Assembly: GCA_037721215.1 (NCBI GenBank)
Contig: JBBJNV010000006.1
Location: 62,001 to 126,000, forward strand
Origin: Gemmatimonadaceae bacterium
GTDB taxonomy: Bacteria; Gemmatimonadota; Gemmatimonadetes; Gemmatimonadales; Gemmatimonadaceae
Reading direction: 5' to 3'
DNA: 64,000 nt
This document shows, piece after piece, positions 19,370 to 27,063 of the stretch. The notes under the pieces were generated by a model that saw nothing but the letters and a program-made list of their open reading frames with translations, did not search any database and had not been told where the DNA came from. The position numbers were made by a program, and so were the translations under genes. Each line of letters starts with the position of its first letter. Position 1 is the first letter of the stretch.

Positions 19370-20229
19370 ACCGGACCGTTCCGACTGCCGCCGCGGACGT
19401 TTCCCCGTACGACGCGGAGCTCGAGCGGATAGAAATCGAGCTGCTGCTGGAGGGCGTCTACCGGCAATATGGATTCGACTTTCGCGCCTATGCCTACGCG
19501 TCCATCAGACGCCGGTTGTGGAAGAGAATCGAAGCCGAAGGGCTGGCGACGGTAAGTGCGCTGCAGGATCGCGTGTTACACGAGCCCCAGATGATGGAGA
19601 GGCTGTTACTTGACCTCTCCATCAACGTGACGGCGATGTTTCGCGATCCCACGTTCTACCGCGCGTTCCGCCAGCATGTGGTGCCCCTCCTCCGTACGTA
19701 CCCATTTATCCGCATATGGCACGCGGGCTGTGCGACCGGAGAAGAAGTCTATTCGATGGCCATCCTTCTCCAGGAGGAGGGCCTGTACGAGCGGTGCCGG
19801 CTTTACGCGACCGATATCAATGAAGTGGTCCTGCAGAAAGCAAAGGAAGGAATTTTCCCGGTGGACAGGATGCAGGAGTACACCGAGAACTACATTGCCG
19901 CCGGCGGGAAGAAGGCTTTCTCTGATTATTATCTCGCGAAGTACGGTGGGGCCCTTTTCGATCCGTCTTTGACGAAGAACGTCGTTTTTTCGCTCCACAA
20001 CCTCGTGACCGACAGGTCGTTCAGCGAGTTCAATGTGATTCTCTGCCGCAACGTCATGATCTATTTTGACAAGGCACTGCAGGGAAAGGTGCATAGGCTC
20101 TTTTATGAAAGTCTCGCGATGTTTGGAATTCTGGCGGTCGGCAACAGGGAGTCGCTTCGGTTTTCGCCCCACGAGGACCGCTATGAGCAGATCAACGGTC
20201 CGGACAAGATCTACCGGAAGGCGCGGTGA
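19354..20229 (+). CDS. CheR-type protein-glutamate methyltransferase
   Basis: CheR enzymes methylate glutamate side chains of signalling proteins with SAM. The 291-residue protein has the alpha-helical N-terminal domain ([17 protein letters not shown]) and the SAM-binding domain with [37 protein letters not shown] and [14 protein letters not shown]. It starts at GTG 19354 inside the end of the kinase gene (16-bp overlap) and abuts the CheB gene, so the three are translated together. There is no chemoreceptor, CheA or CheW in the window, so the substrate is probably a component of this kinase cluster rather than a classic chemoreceptor. Confidence 0.92.
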   Translation: MALQVDRTVPTAAADVSPYDAELERIEIELLLEGVYRQYGFDFRAYAYASIRRRLWKRIEAEGLATVSALQDRVLHEPQMMERLLLDLSINVTAMFRDPTFYRAFRQHVVPLLRTYPFIRIWHAGCATGEEVYSMAILLQEEGLYERCRLYATDINEVVLQKAKEGIFPVDRMQEYTENYIAAGGKKAFSDYYLAKYGGALFDPSLTKNVVFSLHNLVTDRSFSEFNVILCRNVMIYFDKALQGKVHRLFYESLAMFGILAVGNRESLRFSPHEDRYEQINGPDKIYRKAR

Positions 20230-20822
20230 TGCAGCAGCCGTCCATCGTTGTGATAGGCGCGTCATGGGGCGGGCTCGCCGCACTGAGCATGCTCCTCGGC
20301 GCACTGCCATCCGATTTCGGAGTTCCGCTGGCTGTGGTGCAGCATCGCAGCAGGCACGCCGACAATCTCCTGGCGGGGCTTCTGCAGGACGCCACGTCAC
20401 TTCGTGTCGTGGATGCGGAAGATAAAGAGCCGCTGGAACCTCGCTGTATCTACGTCGCGCCAGCCAACTACCACATGCTCGTCGACCTTGGGCATTTAAC
20501 GCTTACCACCGATCCGCTGGTGCGATTCAGCCGACCATCAATTGACGTCACATTTTTCTCCGCCGCCGATACTTATCCGTTCTCGACGATCGGCGTCGTT
20601 CTGACGGGCGCCAACGACGACGGGTCCCGCGGCCTTCGTCATATCGTCGATCGTGGTGGCAAAGCGATAATTCAGGATCCGTCCAGCGCCGAGAGTCCGG
20701 TGATGCCCGAAGCGGCACGCCGGGCTGTTCCGGAGGCGGACGTAGTGCCGCTCCCCCAGCTGGCAAAGCATCTTGTCTCGATGGTCACCGGCGCTGCTGC
20801 CATACCGGGCGGGAAGCGATAA
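20229..20822 (+). CDS. CheB-type methylesterase, catalytic domain only
   Basis: This 197-residue protein is the CheB esterase domain without the usual N-terminal receiver. The catalytic triad is readable: Ser in GASWGG, His in VVQHRS and Asp in LTGANDDGSRG. Other family marks are YVAPANYHMLVD and SRPSIDVTFFSAA. ATG 20229 is preferred over GTG 20226 because GGAAGG lies about seven bases upstream. Its start overlaps the CheR stop and its stop overlaps the next gene (TAATG). Without a receiver it cannot be switched by direct phosphorylation, so control must come through partners. It probably reverses the CheR modification. Confidence 0.93.
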   Translation: MQQPSIVVIGASWGGLAALSMLLGALPSDFGVPLAVVQHRSRHADNLLAGLLQDATSLRVVDAEDKEPLEPRCIYVAPANYHMLVDLGHLTLTTDPLVRFSRPSIDVTFFSAADTYPFSTIGVVLTGANDDGSRGLRHIVDRGGKAIIQDPSSAESPVMPEAARRAVPEADVVPLPQLAKHLVSMVTGAAAIPGGKR

Positions 20823-22126
20823 TGCCGGACGATCCGCGGGTCAGCCTGCTTCTCGTCGACGATCGACCTGAAAACCTTCTTGCCCTCGAGGCCATACTCG
20901 AACCGCTTGGCCAGATACTCGTCCATGCGCATTCCGGGGCCGAGGCACTCAAATCGGTTCTTCAGCACGAGTTTGCGGCCATACTCCTTGATGTTCAAAT
21001 GCCGGATATGAACGGCTTCGACGTCGCGCAGATCATCAAGTCGCGGGAAAGGTCGCGATTTGTCCCGATCATTTTCCTCAGCGCCATCAGCAAGGAAGAC
21101 GCGTACGTCTTCAAGGGTTACTCGATGGGCGCGGTGGATTACGTCTTCAAGCCATTCAACCCCGACGTCCTGCGATCGAAAGTCGCCGTGTTCGTCGACC
21201 TCTTTCTCAAACAGCAACAGATCAAGGAACAGGCGGAGCTCCTCGCCGACAGCGAGAAGCGCGAGCTGGAACTCCAGCACCGCGCCGAGCTTCTCGAGGC
21301 AGAGGCAAAGTCAGCCGCACAGCTCACCGAACTCAACAACCAGCTGCACTCCCGGCAGAAAGAGCTCGAGCAGGCAATGGGTGTCCGAAACAGGTTTTAC
21401 GCATCGATGAGCCACGAGCTGCGGACACCGATCAACGCAGTGATCGGCTACAGCACCCTTCTGATAGACAACATCTACGGTCCGCTGAACGAAAAGCAGA
21501 CCGAAGGCCTGCAGCGCACATTGAAAGCTGCGCGCCATCTTCTGGAGCTGGTAAACGACGTGCTCGATCTTTCGAAAATCGAAGCGGGAAAGATCGAGCT
21601 TGCTCTACAGCCGGTTCATGTCACTCATCTGATTGAAGATTTGTTTGTCACCGTTCGCCCTCTTGCCGACGAGCATGGTACAGAGCTCACTTTCGAGCAT
21701 CCTCCGGAAGCCGTCTCGATCATCACGGACCCTCGCCGCGTCCGTCAGATTCTTCTCAATCTTCTGTCGAATGCGATCAAGTTCGGCGAGAAAAAGCCTA
21801 TCCGCGTCGATTGCGCAAAGCTGGATGGCGGGGGCGTCTCGATTTCAGTAACCGACCAGGGCGAGGGGATCACCGAGGACGATCAGCTGCGCGTCTTCGA
21901 GGAGTTCGTGCAGGTATCGCCCACCCAGCATCTGGGTACTGGTCTCGGCCTGCCTATCTCTCGCAGACTGGCCACGCTCCTGGATGGCACCCTGGAACTG
22001 AAGTCGGTTCCGGGCGAAGGGAGCACGTTCCGGTTGGTCCTGCCGGCTGAAGGCCGACCAAAGGTTCTCGAAATTGAAGATAAACCGGTTGAGACAGTGG
22101 GCCAGGCCGGCGAGCGAGTGGCATAG
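20822..22126 (+). CDS. Receiver-histidine kinase hybrid (REC-HisKA-HATPase)
   Basis: This 434-residue soluble protein begins with a receiver (LLLVDDRPENL, acceptor Asp in LLDVQMPDMNG, Lys in YVFKPF), then a coiled coil (about 135-190), HisKA with [16 protein letters not shown], and HATPase (NLLSNAIKFGE, DQGEGI, GTGLGLPISRRL). An N-terminal receiver on a kinase suits phosphorelay from another kinase, probably the large poly-HAMP protein upstream. The start overlaps the CheB stop by one base (TAATG). The same HELRTP-coiled-coil arrangement is seen in the membrane kinase at 149-1894. Confidence 0.93.
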   Translation: MPDDPRVSLLLVDDRPENLLALEAILEPLGQILVHAHSGAEALKSVLQHEFAAILLDVQMPDMNGFDVAQIIKSRERSRFVPIIFLSAISKEDAYVFKGYSMGAVDYVFKPFNPDVLRSKVAVFVDLFLKQQQIKEQAELLADSEKRELELQHRAELLEAEAKSAAQLTELNNQLHSRQKELEQAMGVRNRFYASMSHELRTPINAVIGYSTLLIDNIYGPLNEKQTEGLQRTLKAARHLLELVNDVLDLSKIEAGKIELALQPVHVTHLIEDLFVTVRPLADEHGTELTFEHPPEAVSIITDPRRVRQILLNLLSNAIKFGEKKPIRVDCAKLDGGGVSISVTDQGEGITEDDQLRVFEEFVQVSPTQHLGTGLGLPISRRLATLLDGTLELKSVPGEGSTFRLVLPAEGRPKVLEIEDKPVETVGQAGERVA

Positions 22127-22183
22127 ACCCTGCCTCTACATGATGTCTGGCCGCGTGCCGCGGCCGTCAATTCAGGAGGATAC

Positions 22184-22714
22184 ATGGTTTCATTCAGCAA
22201 GTTCTTACTGGTCCCCGCAGCCATTTTGACAGTCGCCTGCGGACGCGAAGACAGCAAAAGCAACATCGATGAGGCCCTGAATGCGGACCTGACCCTCGCG
22301 GCGCAAGCGCGGCCCTATATGGCGATGGATAGCGTTTCTGCTGCAGAGCGGGCCTACGCTTCGCAGGGAATTGCCCCGCTGGGCTATGCTGCGGCGCCGG
22401 TTGCTTACGCAGCGCCGGTTCGGGAGAGAATCGTTTATCGTGACCGTCCGGTAGCGAGGCGGAGCAGCAGCCGGTCGTCGGGCTCGTCCCGCGCCTCGGG
22501 ATCGCGCTCGTCCGGGACATATTCTGCCCCTGCCCCGCGGCGGACTACCATTGTAAAGCACACCAAGCGTGACGCTGCGATTGGCGCAGCTGCTGGAGCC
22601 GTGATCGGCGCAACGACCAGCCGTGACAAGGTCAAGGGTGCCGTTATTGGTGGTGTTGCCGGAGCAGTCCTGGGTGGCGTCATCGGCAACAACGTGGACG
22701 TCCAGCGCCGTTAA
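22184..22714 (+). CDS. Glycine-zipper lipoprotein
   Basis: This 176-residue protein starts at ATG 22184 after a strong AGGAGG. It has a lipoprotein signal with lipobox LTVACG (Cys about residue 19). The middle is Ala/Tyr- then Arg/Ser-rich (RSSSRSSGSSRASGSRSSG), a low-complexity basic tract. The end is a YMGG-type glycine zipper (AAIGAAAGAVIGATTSRDKV, then AVIGGVAGAVLGG), two Gly-spaced helices that can pack in or on membranes. It is probably an outer-membrane or periplasmic envelope protein. It follows the receiver-kinase by 57 bp and is closed by a strong terminator. Confidence 0.85.
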   Translation: MVSFSKFLLVPAAILTVACGREDSKSNIDEALNADLTLAAQARPYMAMDSVSAAERAYASQGIAPLGYAAAPVAYAAPVRERIVYRDRPVARRSSSRSSGSSRASGSRSSGTYSAPAPRRTTIVKHTKRDAAIGAAAGAVIGATTSRDKVKGAVIGGVAGAVLGGVIGNNVDVQRR

Positions 22715-22734
22715 GCCAACCGGTTTCCCTGTGC

Positions 22735-22756
22735 GCTCCGAGCCTTTTAGCGGAGC
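22735..22756 (+). other. Stem-loop in the 3' region of the glycine-zipper gene
   Basis: GCTCCG (22735-22740), a 10-base loop and CGGAGC (22751-22756) pair perfectly, and the stem extends outward with a small bulge through flanking CCCTGT and ACGGGG. No T-run follows, so it is not itself an intrinsic terminator. It precedes the terminator at 22791. Confidence 0.55.
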
Positions 22757-22790
22757 ACGGGGTGAGAATCCGGAAGTGCAGGACACACCA

Positions 22791-22821
22791 ACGCCTCGTA
22801 CCTGATGTACGGGGCGTTTTT
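22791..22821 (+). terminator. Intrinsic terminator
   Basis: ACGCCTCGTAC (22791-22801) pairs with GTACGGGGCGT (22807-22817) around the loop CTGAT, with one wobble pair, and is followed by a run of five T (22817-22821). It closes the plus-strand signalling and glycine-zipper transcripts before the next gene. Confidence 0.85.
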
Positions 22822-22981
22822 GTGTCAAATTGGCAGTGCCCCGAGCCGCCCCCCCAAATCGCAACAATGAGAGTTGCGGATCTGACTTGTCTCAGTGTCC
22901 GGCAGATCTGTCCACTTTTTGTGACAAAGCGGTGCCAGGTTTCCCCTTGTGTACCCGTGAACCAAGCCCTACGATGGGACT

Positions 22982-23440
22982 GTGACGAGGGAACTTTCAA
23001 ATATTTTTGCCCTTTGTGTCGGCCGCCATCCGATGTTGAGCGACCACTACGCGCGGTATTTCCAGGCTATTGGATTTTCGACTCGAGCGGCAACGGGGCT
23101 TGCCGACGCAGTAACGGCGGCAAGCAACAGAGCCCCGGACATCGTGATCTGCGATTATGAGCTGCTGGCAACGCTGTCTCTCAACTGCTGGGAGAATGAC
23201 GCGCTCCTTTCGCGGACGGCTGTCATTGCCGTAAGCCTATCGAGGCGCCCGGACGAAGCGCACCTGCTGGATGTAAACGGCATTGCGGGGTTTCTGTATC
23301 TGCCAACGCTTCAGCGGGAAATGGCGCAGCGGATTCTGACCGCTGCGTCGCCTTCTTCGTGCTCCAGCGGAAATGCATCGGCAGCAGCCGCGTTGCCTCT
23401 GGGTCACTCGAACAGGTCGCGCAGCCAGATACTTGAATGA
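22982..23440 (+). CDS. Degenerate receiver-like protein
   Basis: This 152-residue soluble protein starts at GTG 22982. It has a CheY-like strand-helix pattern: IFALCVGRHPMLSDHYARYF (strand 1/helix 1), DIVICDYE (strand 3 with an Asp at the acceptor place), TAVIAVSLS (strand 4) and GIAGFLYLP (strand 5). The acidic pair after strand 1 is replaced by GRH and the conserved Lys of strand 5 is missing, so normal Mg-dependent phosphorylation is doubtful. The last 30 residues are Ser/Ala-rich and disordered. Its stop overlaps the MOSC gene start (ATGA). The fold call is inferred from pattern alone. Confidence 0.65.
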   Translation: MTRELSNIFALCVGRHPMLSDHYARYFQAIGFSTRAATGLADAVTAASNRAPDIVICDYELLATLSLNCWENDALLSRTAVIAVSLSRRPDEAHLLDVNGIAGFLYLPTLQREMAQRILTAASPSSCSSGNASAAAALPLGHSNRSRSQILE

Positions 23441-24150
23441 CGCCTGGCGTCGAAGCGGGCCGGGTGGTGGCACTCTGGCGCTACCCGGTCAAGTCGATGC
23501 TCGGCGAGCCGCTGCAGGCGGTGGATGTTTCCTGGAACGGCCTGGCCGGCGACCGCCGATGGGCGTTCGTCCAGAACGACAAGGGCCGAAGTGGCTTCCC
23601 GTGGCTGACAATCCGGGAGCGGCCGGATATGTGGCGCTTCCGGCCATGGTTCTCGGACCCCGACCGCCCGGACACATCCCCCACGATGGTACGGACGCCC
23701 CACGGTCGCGATCTCGAAACAGTCGACCCCGAGCTGGCCGCCGCACTCGGCGGCGGCGTGCGCGCGATCAAGCATGACCTCGGAGTATTCGACACCATGC
23801 CCCTCGCGCTCATGACTATTCAGACAGTCGCTGCACTCAGTCGCCTCGTCGGGCGCGAACTCGACATCCAGCGCTTCCGGCCCAACCTCATCATCGATGC
23901 ATCGCGGGGAGCGCCTTACTCTGAGGACTCCTGGGTTGGACGAGTGCTGCATGTTGGAGGGATGACAATGCGCGTCGACAAGCGGGACAAGCGGTGTGTG
24001 ATGGTCAACGTCGATCCGCTGACGATAGAGAGAGACCCGGCGATCCTCCGAGCTATTGCCCAGAAGCGCGAGGCATGCCTTGGCGTGTATGGATCGACAG
24101 TTCAACCCGGCCGGGTTGCGCTGGGCGATCCGGTCATCCTCAACGAGTGA
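23437..24150 (+). CDS. MOSC domain protein
   Basis: MOSC domains carry a sulfur or molybdenum-cofactor transfer function in MoCo sulfurases and mARC/YiiM-like proteins. The 237-residue protein has the N-terminal beta-barrel piece (VVALWRYPVKSMLGEPL, NGLAGDRRWAFV) and a MOSC core (LDIQRFRPNLIID, SWVGRVLHVGGMTMRVDKRDKRCVM). The conserved Cys falls in DKRCVMVNVDP, where persulfide carriers have it. ATG 23437 overlaps the upstream stop. The substrate is unknown; no molybdopterin genes are nearby. Confidence 0.88.
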   Translation: MTPGVEAGRVVALWRYPVKSMLGEPLQAVDVSWNGLAGDRRWAFVQNDKGRSGFPWLTIRERPDMWRFRPWFSDPDRPDTSPTMVRTPHGRDLETVDPELAAALGGGVRAIKHDLGVFDTMPLALMTIQTVAALSRLVGRELDIQRFRPNLIIDASRGAPYSEDSWVGRVLHVGGMTMRVDKRDKRCVMVNVDPLTIERDPAILRAIAQKREACLGVYGSTVQPGRVALGDPVILNE

Positions 24151-24215
24151 ACAGCCGCGGGTACTGATGTCGGCTGCGCTCTTCGTTCGCCCGCCGCCAG
24201 CGTTAAATTAGAAAA

Positions 24216-26978
24216 ATGTCGAGCGATCCGATTACGAGCGTTTTCAATGACGGGTACATCGCCGAGATGTACGAGTCATACCTTGGCGATCGTGCAGCGG
24301 TCGACGAATCATGGCGTCAGTTTTTCCGGTTTGCCGAATCGCTTACCGCCGGTAAGCCACAGCAAGCCGGCACAGCGCTGTTGAAAAAAGCCGCCGCTGC
24401 TGCAGCCCTCGTTGATTCCATTCGTGCGTTCGGACATCTTGCCGCCGAGATTGACCCGCTTGGTAACCGGCCGCCGGGCACGCCGGAGCTGACGCTTGAG
24501 TTCCACGGCCTGACCGAGGGGGATCTCGCGGCAATTCCAGGCGAGGTGTTGCGATCTTCCGAACCAACCGCAGCGGACGTCGTTTCGCGGCTCCGATCGC
24601 TCTACTCGAGTAATATCGGATTTGAGTTCGATCACCTTGGCCAGGCCAGCGAGCGCGAGTGGATCAAGGATCAGATCGAAGAAGGACGATTGAACGAGCC
24701 CTTGAGCGCCGATGAAAACAAGGCAGTGCTTCGGCGGCTGACTGAAGTCGACGGCCTCGAGCGATTCCTCGGCCGCGCATACCAGGGCTACAAGCGCTTC
24801 TCTATCGAAGGCACGGACATGCTCGTGCCAATGCTCGATGCCGCAATCGAAAGTTCCGCGGGGGAAGGCGCGACAGAGCTGACGATCGCCATGGCGCATC
24901 GCGGACGGATCAATGTTCTCGCTCATGTGCTGGGCAAACCGTACAAGACAATTTTTGGCGAATTCGAAGGGAAACACGCTTCGAGTACTGCCGAGAGTGA
25001 AACGGGTGACGTGAAATATCACCTCGGTGCGACGGGGAAGCGGAAGGTTGGCGGGCGCGAAGTCGTGGTGTCGCTCATTCCGAACCCGAGCCATCTGGAG
25101 TTCGCCAACCCTGTGTTGCAGGGAGTTGCACGGGCACGACAGGCAATTATCGCCGGCGGCGGTGAACGCGACGAGTCAGCCGTGGTACCGGTCTGCATAC
25201 ATGGCGATGCTGCGTTTCCCGGGGAGGGAGTGGTCGCCGAGACGTTCAATATGTCGAGGCTGAACGGGTATCGCGTGGGTGGGACTCTTCATATTATCGC
25301 CAACAATCAGGTCGGTTTTACTACTGATCCTGTCGACGCGCGATCGACGCACTACGCCAGCGATCTTGCGAAAGGATTTGAAGTTCCAATTGTTCATGTG
25401 AATGCCGAAGATGCGGGTGCCTGCATCCGTGTGATGCGGCTAGGCGTCGCTTATCGCGCCAGGTTCGGCAAGGATTTTCTGGTGGATCTGGTTGGCTACC
25501 GCCGGCATGGCCATAATGAAACCGACGAGCCGGCGTTCACGCAGCCCGCCATGTACACGCAGATTCGCACGCATCCGACGCCTCGTGCGGTTTGGGGGGC
25601 ACGGCTCGTTACGGAGGGCATCGTGACGGATGTCGACGTGCAGGCGCTGGATAGCGAGATCGCTGAAAAGTTCGAGAGAATCCAGACCGGTGCGACGCCG
25701 AGCGACGGAGAGAAACCCGTTGACGGTGAGCGAATCGTCGGGGAACCACCGTCTGATGCGGCACCCGAGGCAGGGCACGCGCCGCGGTCGGAGCAGCTCG
25801 TCGCGCTGAACGAACAGTTACTCAGCTGGCCCAGGGACTTCAAACCCAACAGCCGGCTGGCGAAAACACTGCTGCGGCGCCGCGAGGCAATGGGCGGAGC
25901 GGCCAGCATCGACTGGGGTCATGCAGAAACGCTCGCGTTTGCCTCACTGCTCGTCGATGGGGTGACCGTGCGGCTCACCGGGCAGGACGTGGAGCGCGGT
26001 ACGTTTTCGCACCGTCAATCAGTTCTGCACGACGCCGACACTGGCGAGACTCACATTCCGTTGCAACATCTACCGGAAGCGAAAGCCCGATTCGAGATCC
26101 ACAACAGTCCGTTGTCCGAGACGGCGGTGCTCGGATTCGAGTACGGATTCAGCACCGCAATGCGGCAGTCGCTGGTGCTGTGGGAAGCGCAATTCGGGGA
26201 CTTTGTGAACGTCGCGCAGCCGATAATCGATCAGTTCATCATTTCGGATCGTGCGAAATGGGGGCAGAATTCGGGTATCGTCCTGCTTCTGCCGCACGGA
26301 TATGAGGGGCAGGGACCCGAGCATTCCAGTGCGCGGCTCGAGCGTTTTCTGCAGTCGTGCGCAGAGGGGAACATGACGGTGGCTTACCTGTCCACCCCGG
26401 CACAGTACTATCACGCCCTGCGGCGTCAGGCGGTGGCGGGGCGGAGGCGGCCGCTGGTGCTGATGCAGCCGAAAAGTCTGTTGAGGCTACCGGAGGCGGC
26501 ATCGAAGCTCACCGATCTTGCCGATGTCGGGTTCCTGCCGGTGATTGACGATCCCGTTGCCTCGCTCGACCGGGAAGCGGTGACGAGGCTCGTCTTCTGC
26601 ACGGGCAAGATTTATTACGATCTCGCGGCCCGGCGAGCGCCTCACGTCGCGCTTGTCCGTGTGGAGGAGCTTTATCCGTGGCCGCACGAGGATGTCGCCA
26701 GGATTGTTGATCTTTACCCTTCGGCCGAAGAAGTGGTGTGGGCTCAGGAAGAGCCAAAGAACATGGGTGGGTGGACTTACGTGTCGCCGCGGCTCAGAGT
26801 GTCGACTGGTAATGCGATGATCGTCCGGTACTCGGGCCGTCCTGATCGGGCCAGTCCGGCTGAAGGTTATGCGTCTGCGCACAAGATCGAGCAGGAGCGG
26901 GTCGTTGCCGAGGTCGTGGCGCCGGTGCAGGCTCTGGCCGGTTCACGTCGGCGCGGTATGGAGTCGAGCAGAACCTGA
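24216..26978 (+). CDS. sucA: 2-oxoglutarate dehydrogenase E1 component
   Basis: This thiamine-diphosphate enzyme decarboxylates 2-oxoglutarate and passes succinyl to the E2 lipoyl domain in the TCA cycle. The 920-residue protein has the N-terminal E1 recruitment segment (IAEMYESYLGDRAAVDESWRQFF), the substrate/TPP regions MAHRGRINVLAHVLGKP, IHGDAAFPGEGVVAETFN with IIANNQVGFTT (residues about 330-370), YRRHGHNETDEPAFTQP, the pyrimidine-binding domain (FSHRQSVLHD, EYGFSTA) and the C-terminal domain with LVRVEELYPWP. No E2 (sucB) or E3 is adjacent. The acyltransferase domain fused in actinobacterial Kgd is absent. Confidence 0.95.
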   Translation: MSSDPITSVFNDGYIAEMYESYLGDRAAVDESWRQFFRFAESLTAGKPQQAGTALLKKAAAAAALVDSIRAFGHLAAEIDPLGNRPPGTPELTLEFHGLTEGDLAAIPGEVLRSSEPTAADVVSRLRSLYSSNIGFEFDHLGQASEREWIKDQIEEGRLNEPLSADENKAVLRRLTEVDGLERFLGRAYQGYKRFSIEGTDMLVPMLDAAIESSAGEGATELTIAMAHRGRINVLAHVLGKPYKTIFGEFEGKHASSTAESETGDVKYHLGATGKRKVGGREVVVSLIPNPSHLEFANPVLQGVARARQAIIAGGGERDESAVVPVCIHGDAAFPGEGVVAETFNMSRLNGYRVGGTLHIIANNQVGFTTDPVDARSTHYASDLAKGFEVPIVHVNAEDAGACIRVMRLGVAYRARFGKDFLVDLVGYRRHGHNETDEPAFTQPAMYTQIRTHPTPRAVWGARLVTEGIVTDVDVQALDSEIAEKFERIQTGATPSDGEKPVDGERIVGEPPSDAAPEAGHAPRSEQLVALNEQLLSWPRDFKPNSRLAKTLLRRREAMGGAASIDWGHAETLAFASLLVDGVTVRLTGQDVERGTFSHRQSVLHDADTGETHIPLQHLPEAKARFEIHNSPLSETAVLGFEYGFSTAMRQSLVLWEAQFGDFVNVAQPIIDQFIISDRAKWGQNSGIVLLLPHGYEGQGPEHSSARLERFLQSCAEGNMTVAYLSTPAQYYHALRRQAVAGRRRPLVLMQPKSLLRLPEAASKLTDLADVGFLPVIDDPVASLDREAVTRLVFCTGKIYYDLAARRAPHVALVRVEELYPWPHEDVARIVDLYPSAEEVVWAQEEPKNMGGWTYVSPRLRVSTGNAMIVRYSGRPDRASPAEGYASAHKIEQERVVAEVVAPVQALAGSRRRGMESSRT

Positions 26979-27063
26979 CTCGCAGTTTCCGAATCACGCC
27001 GCTGGGTGATTCACGGTGCTGGATGTCGGACAGCGGGGCAGGTTTCTCAAACACGAAGAGAAC

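Noticed and set aside
22762-23160. 132-residue frame across the terminator and the receiver-like gene
   Set aside because: It reads through a strong terminator and is out of frame with the better-supported gene at 22982.
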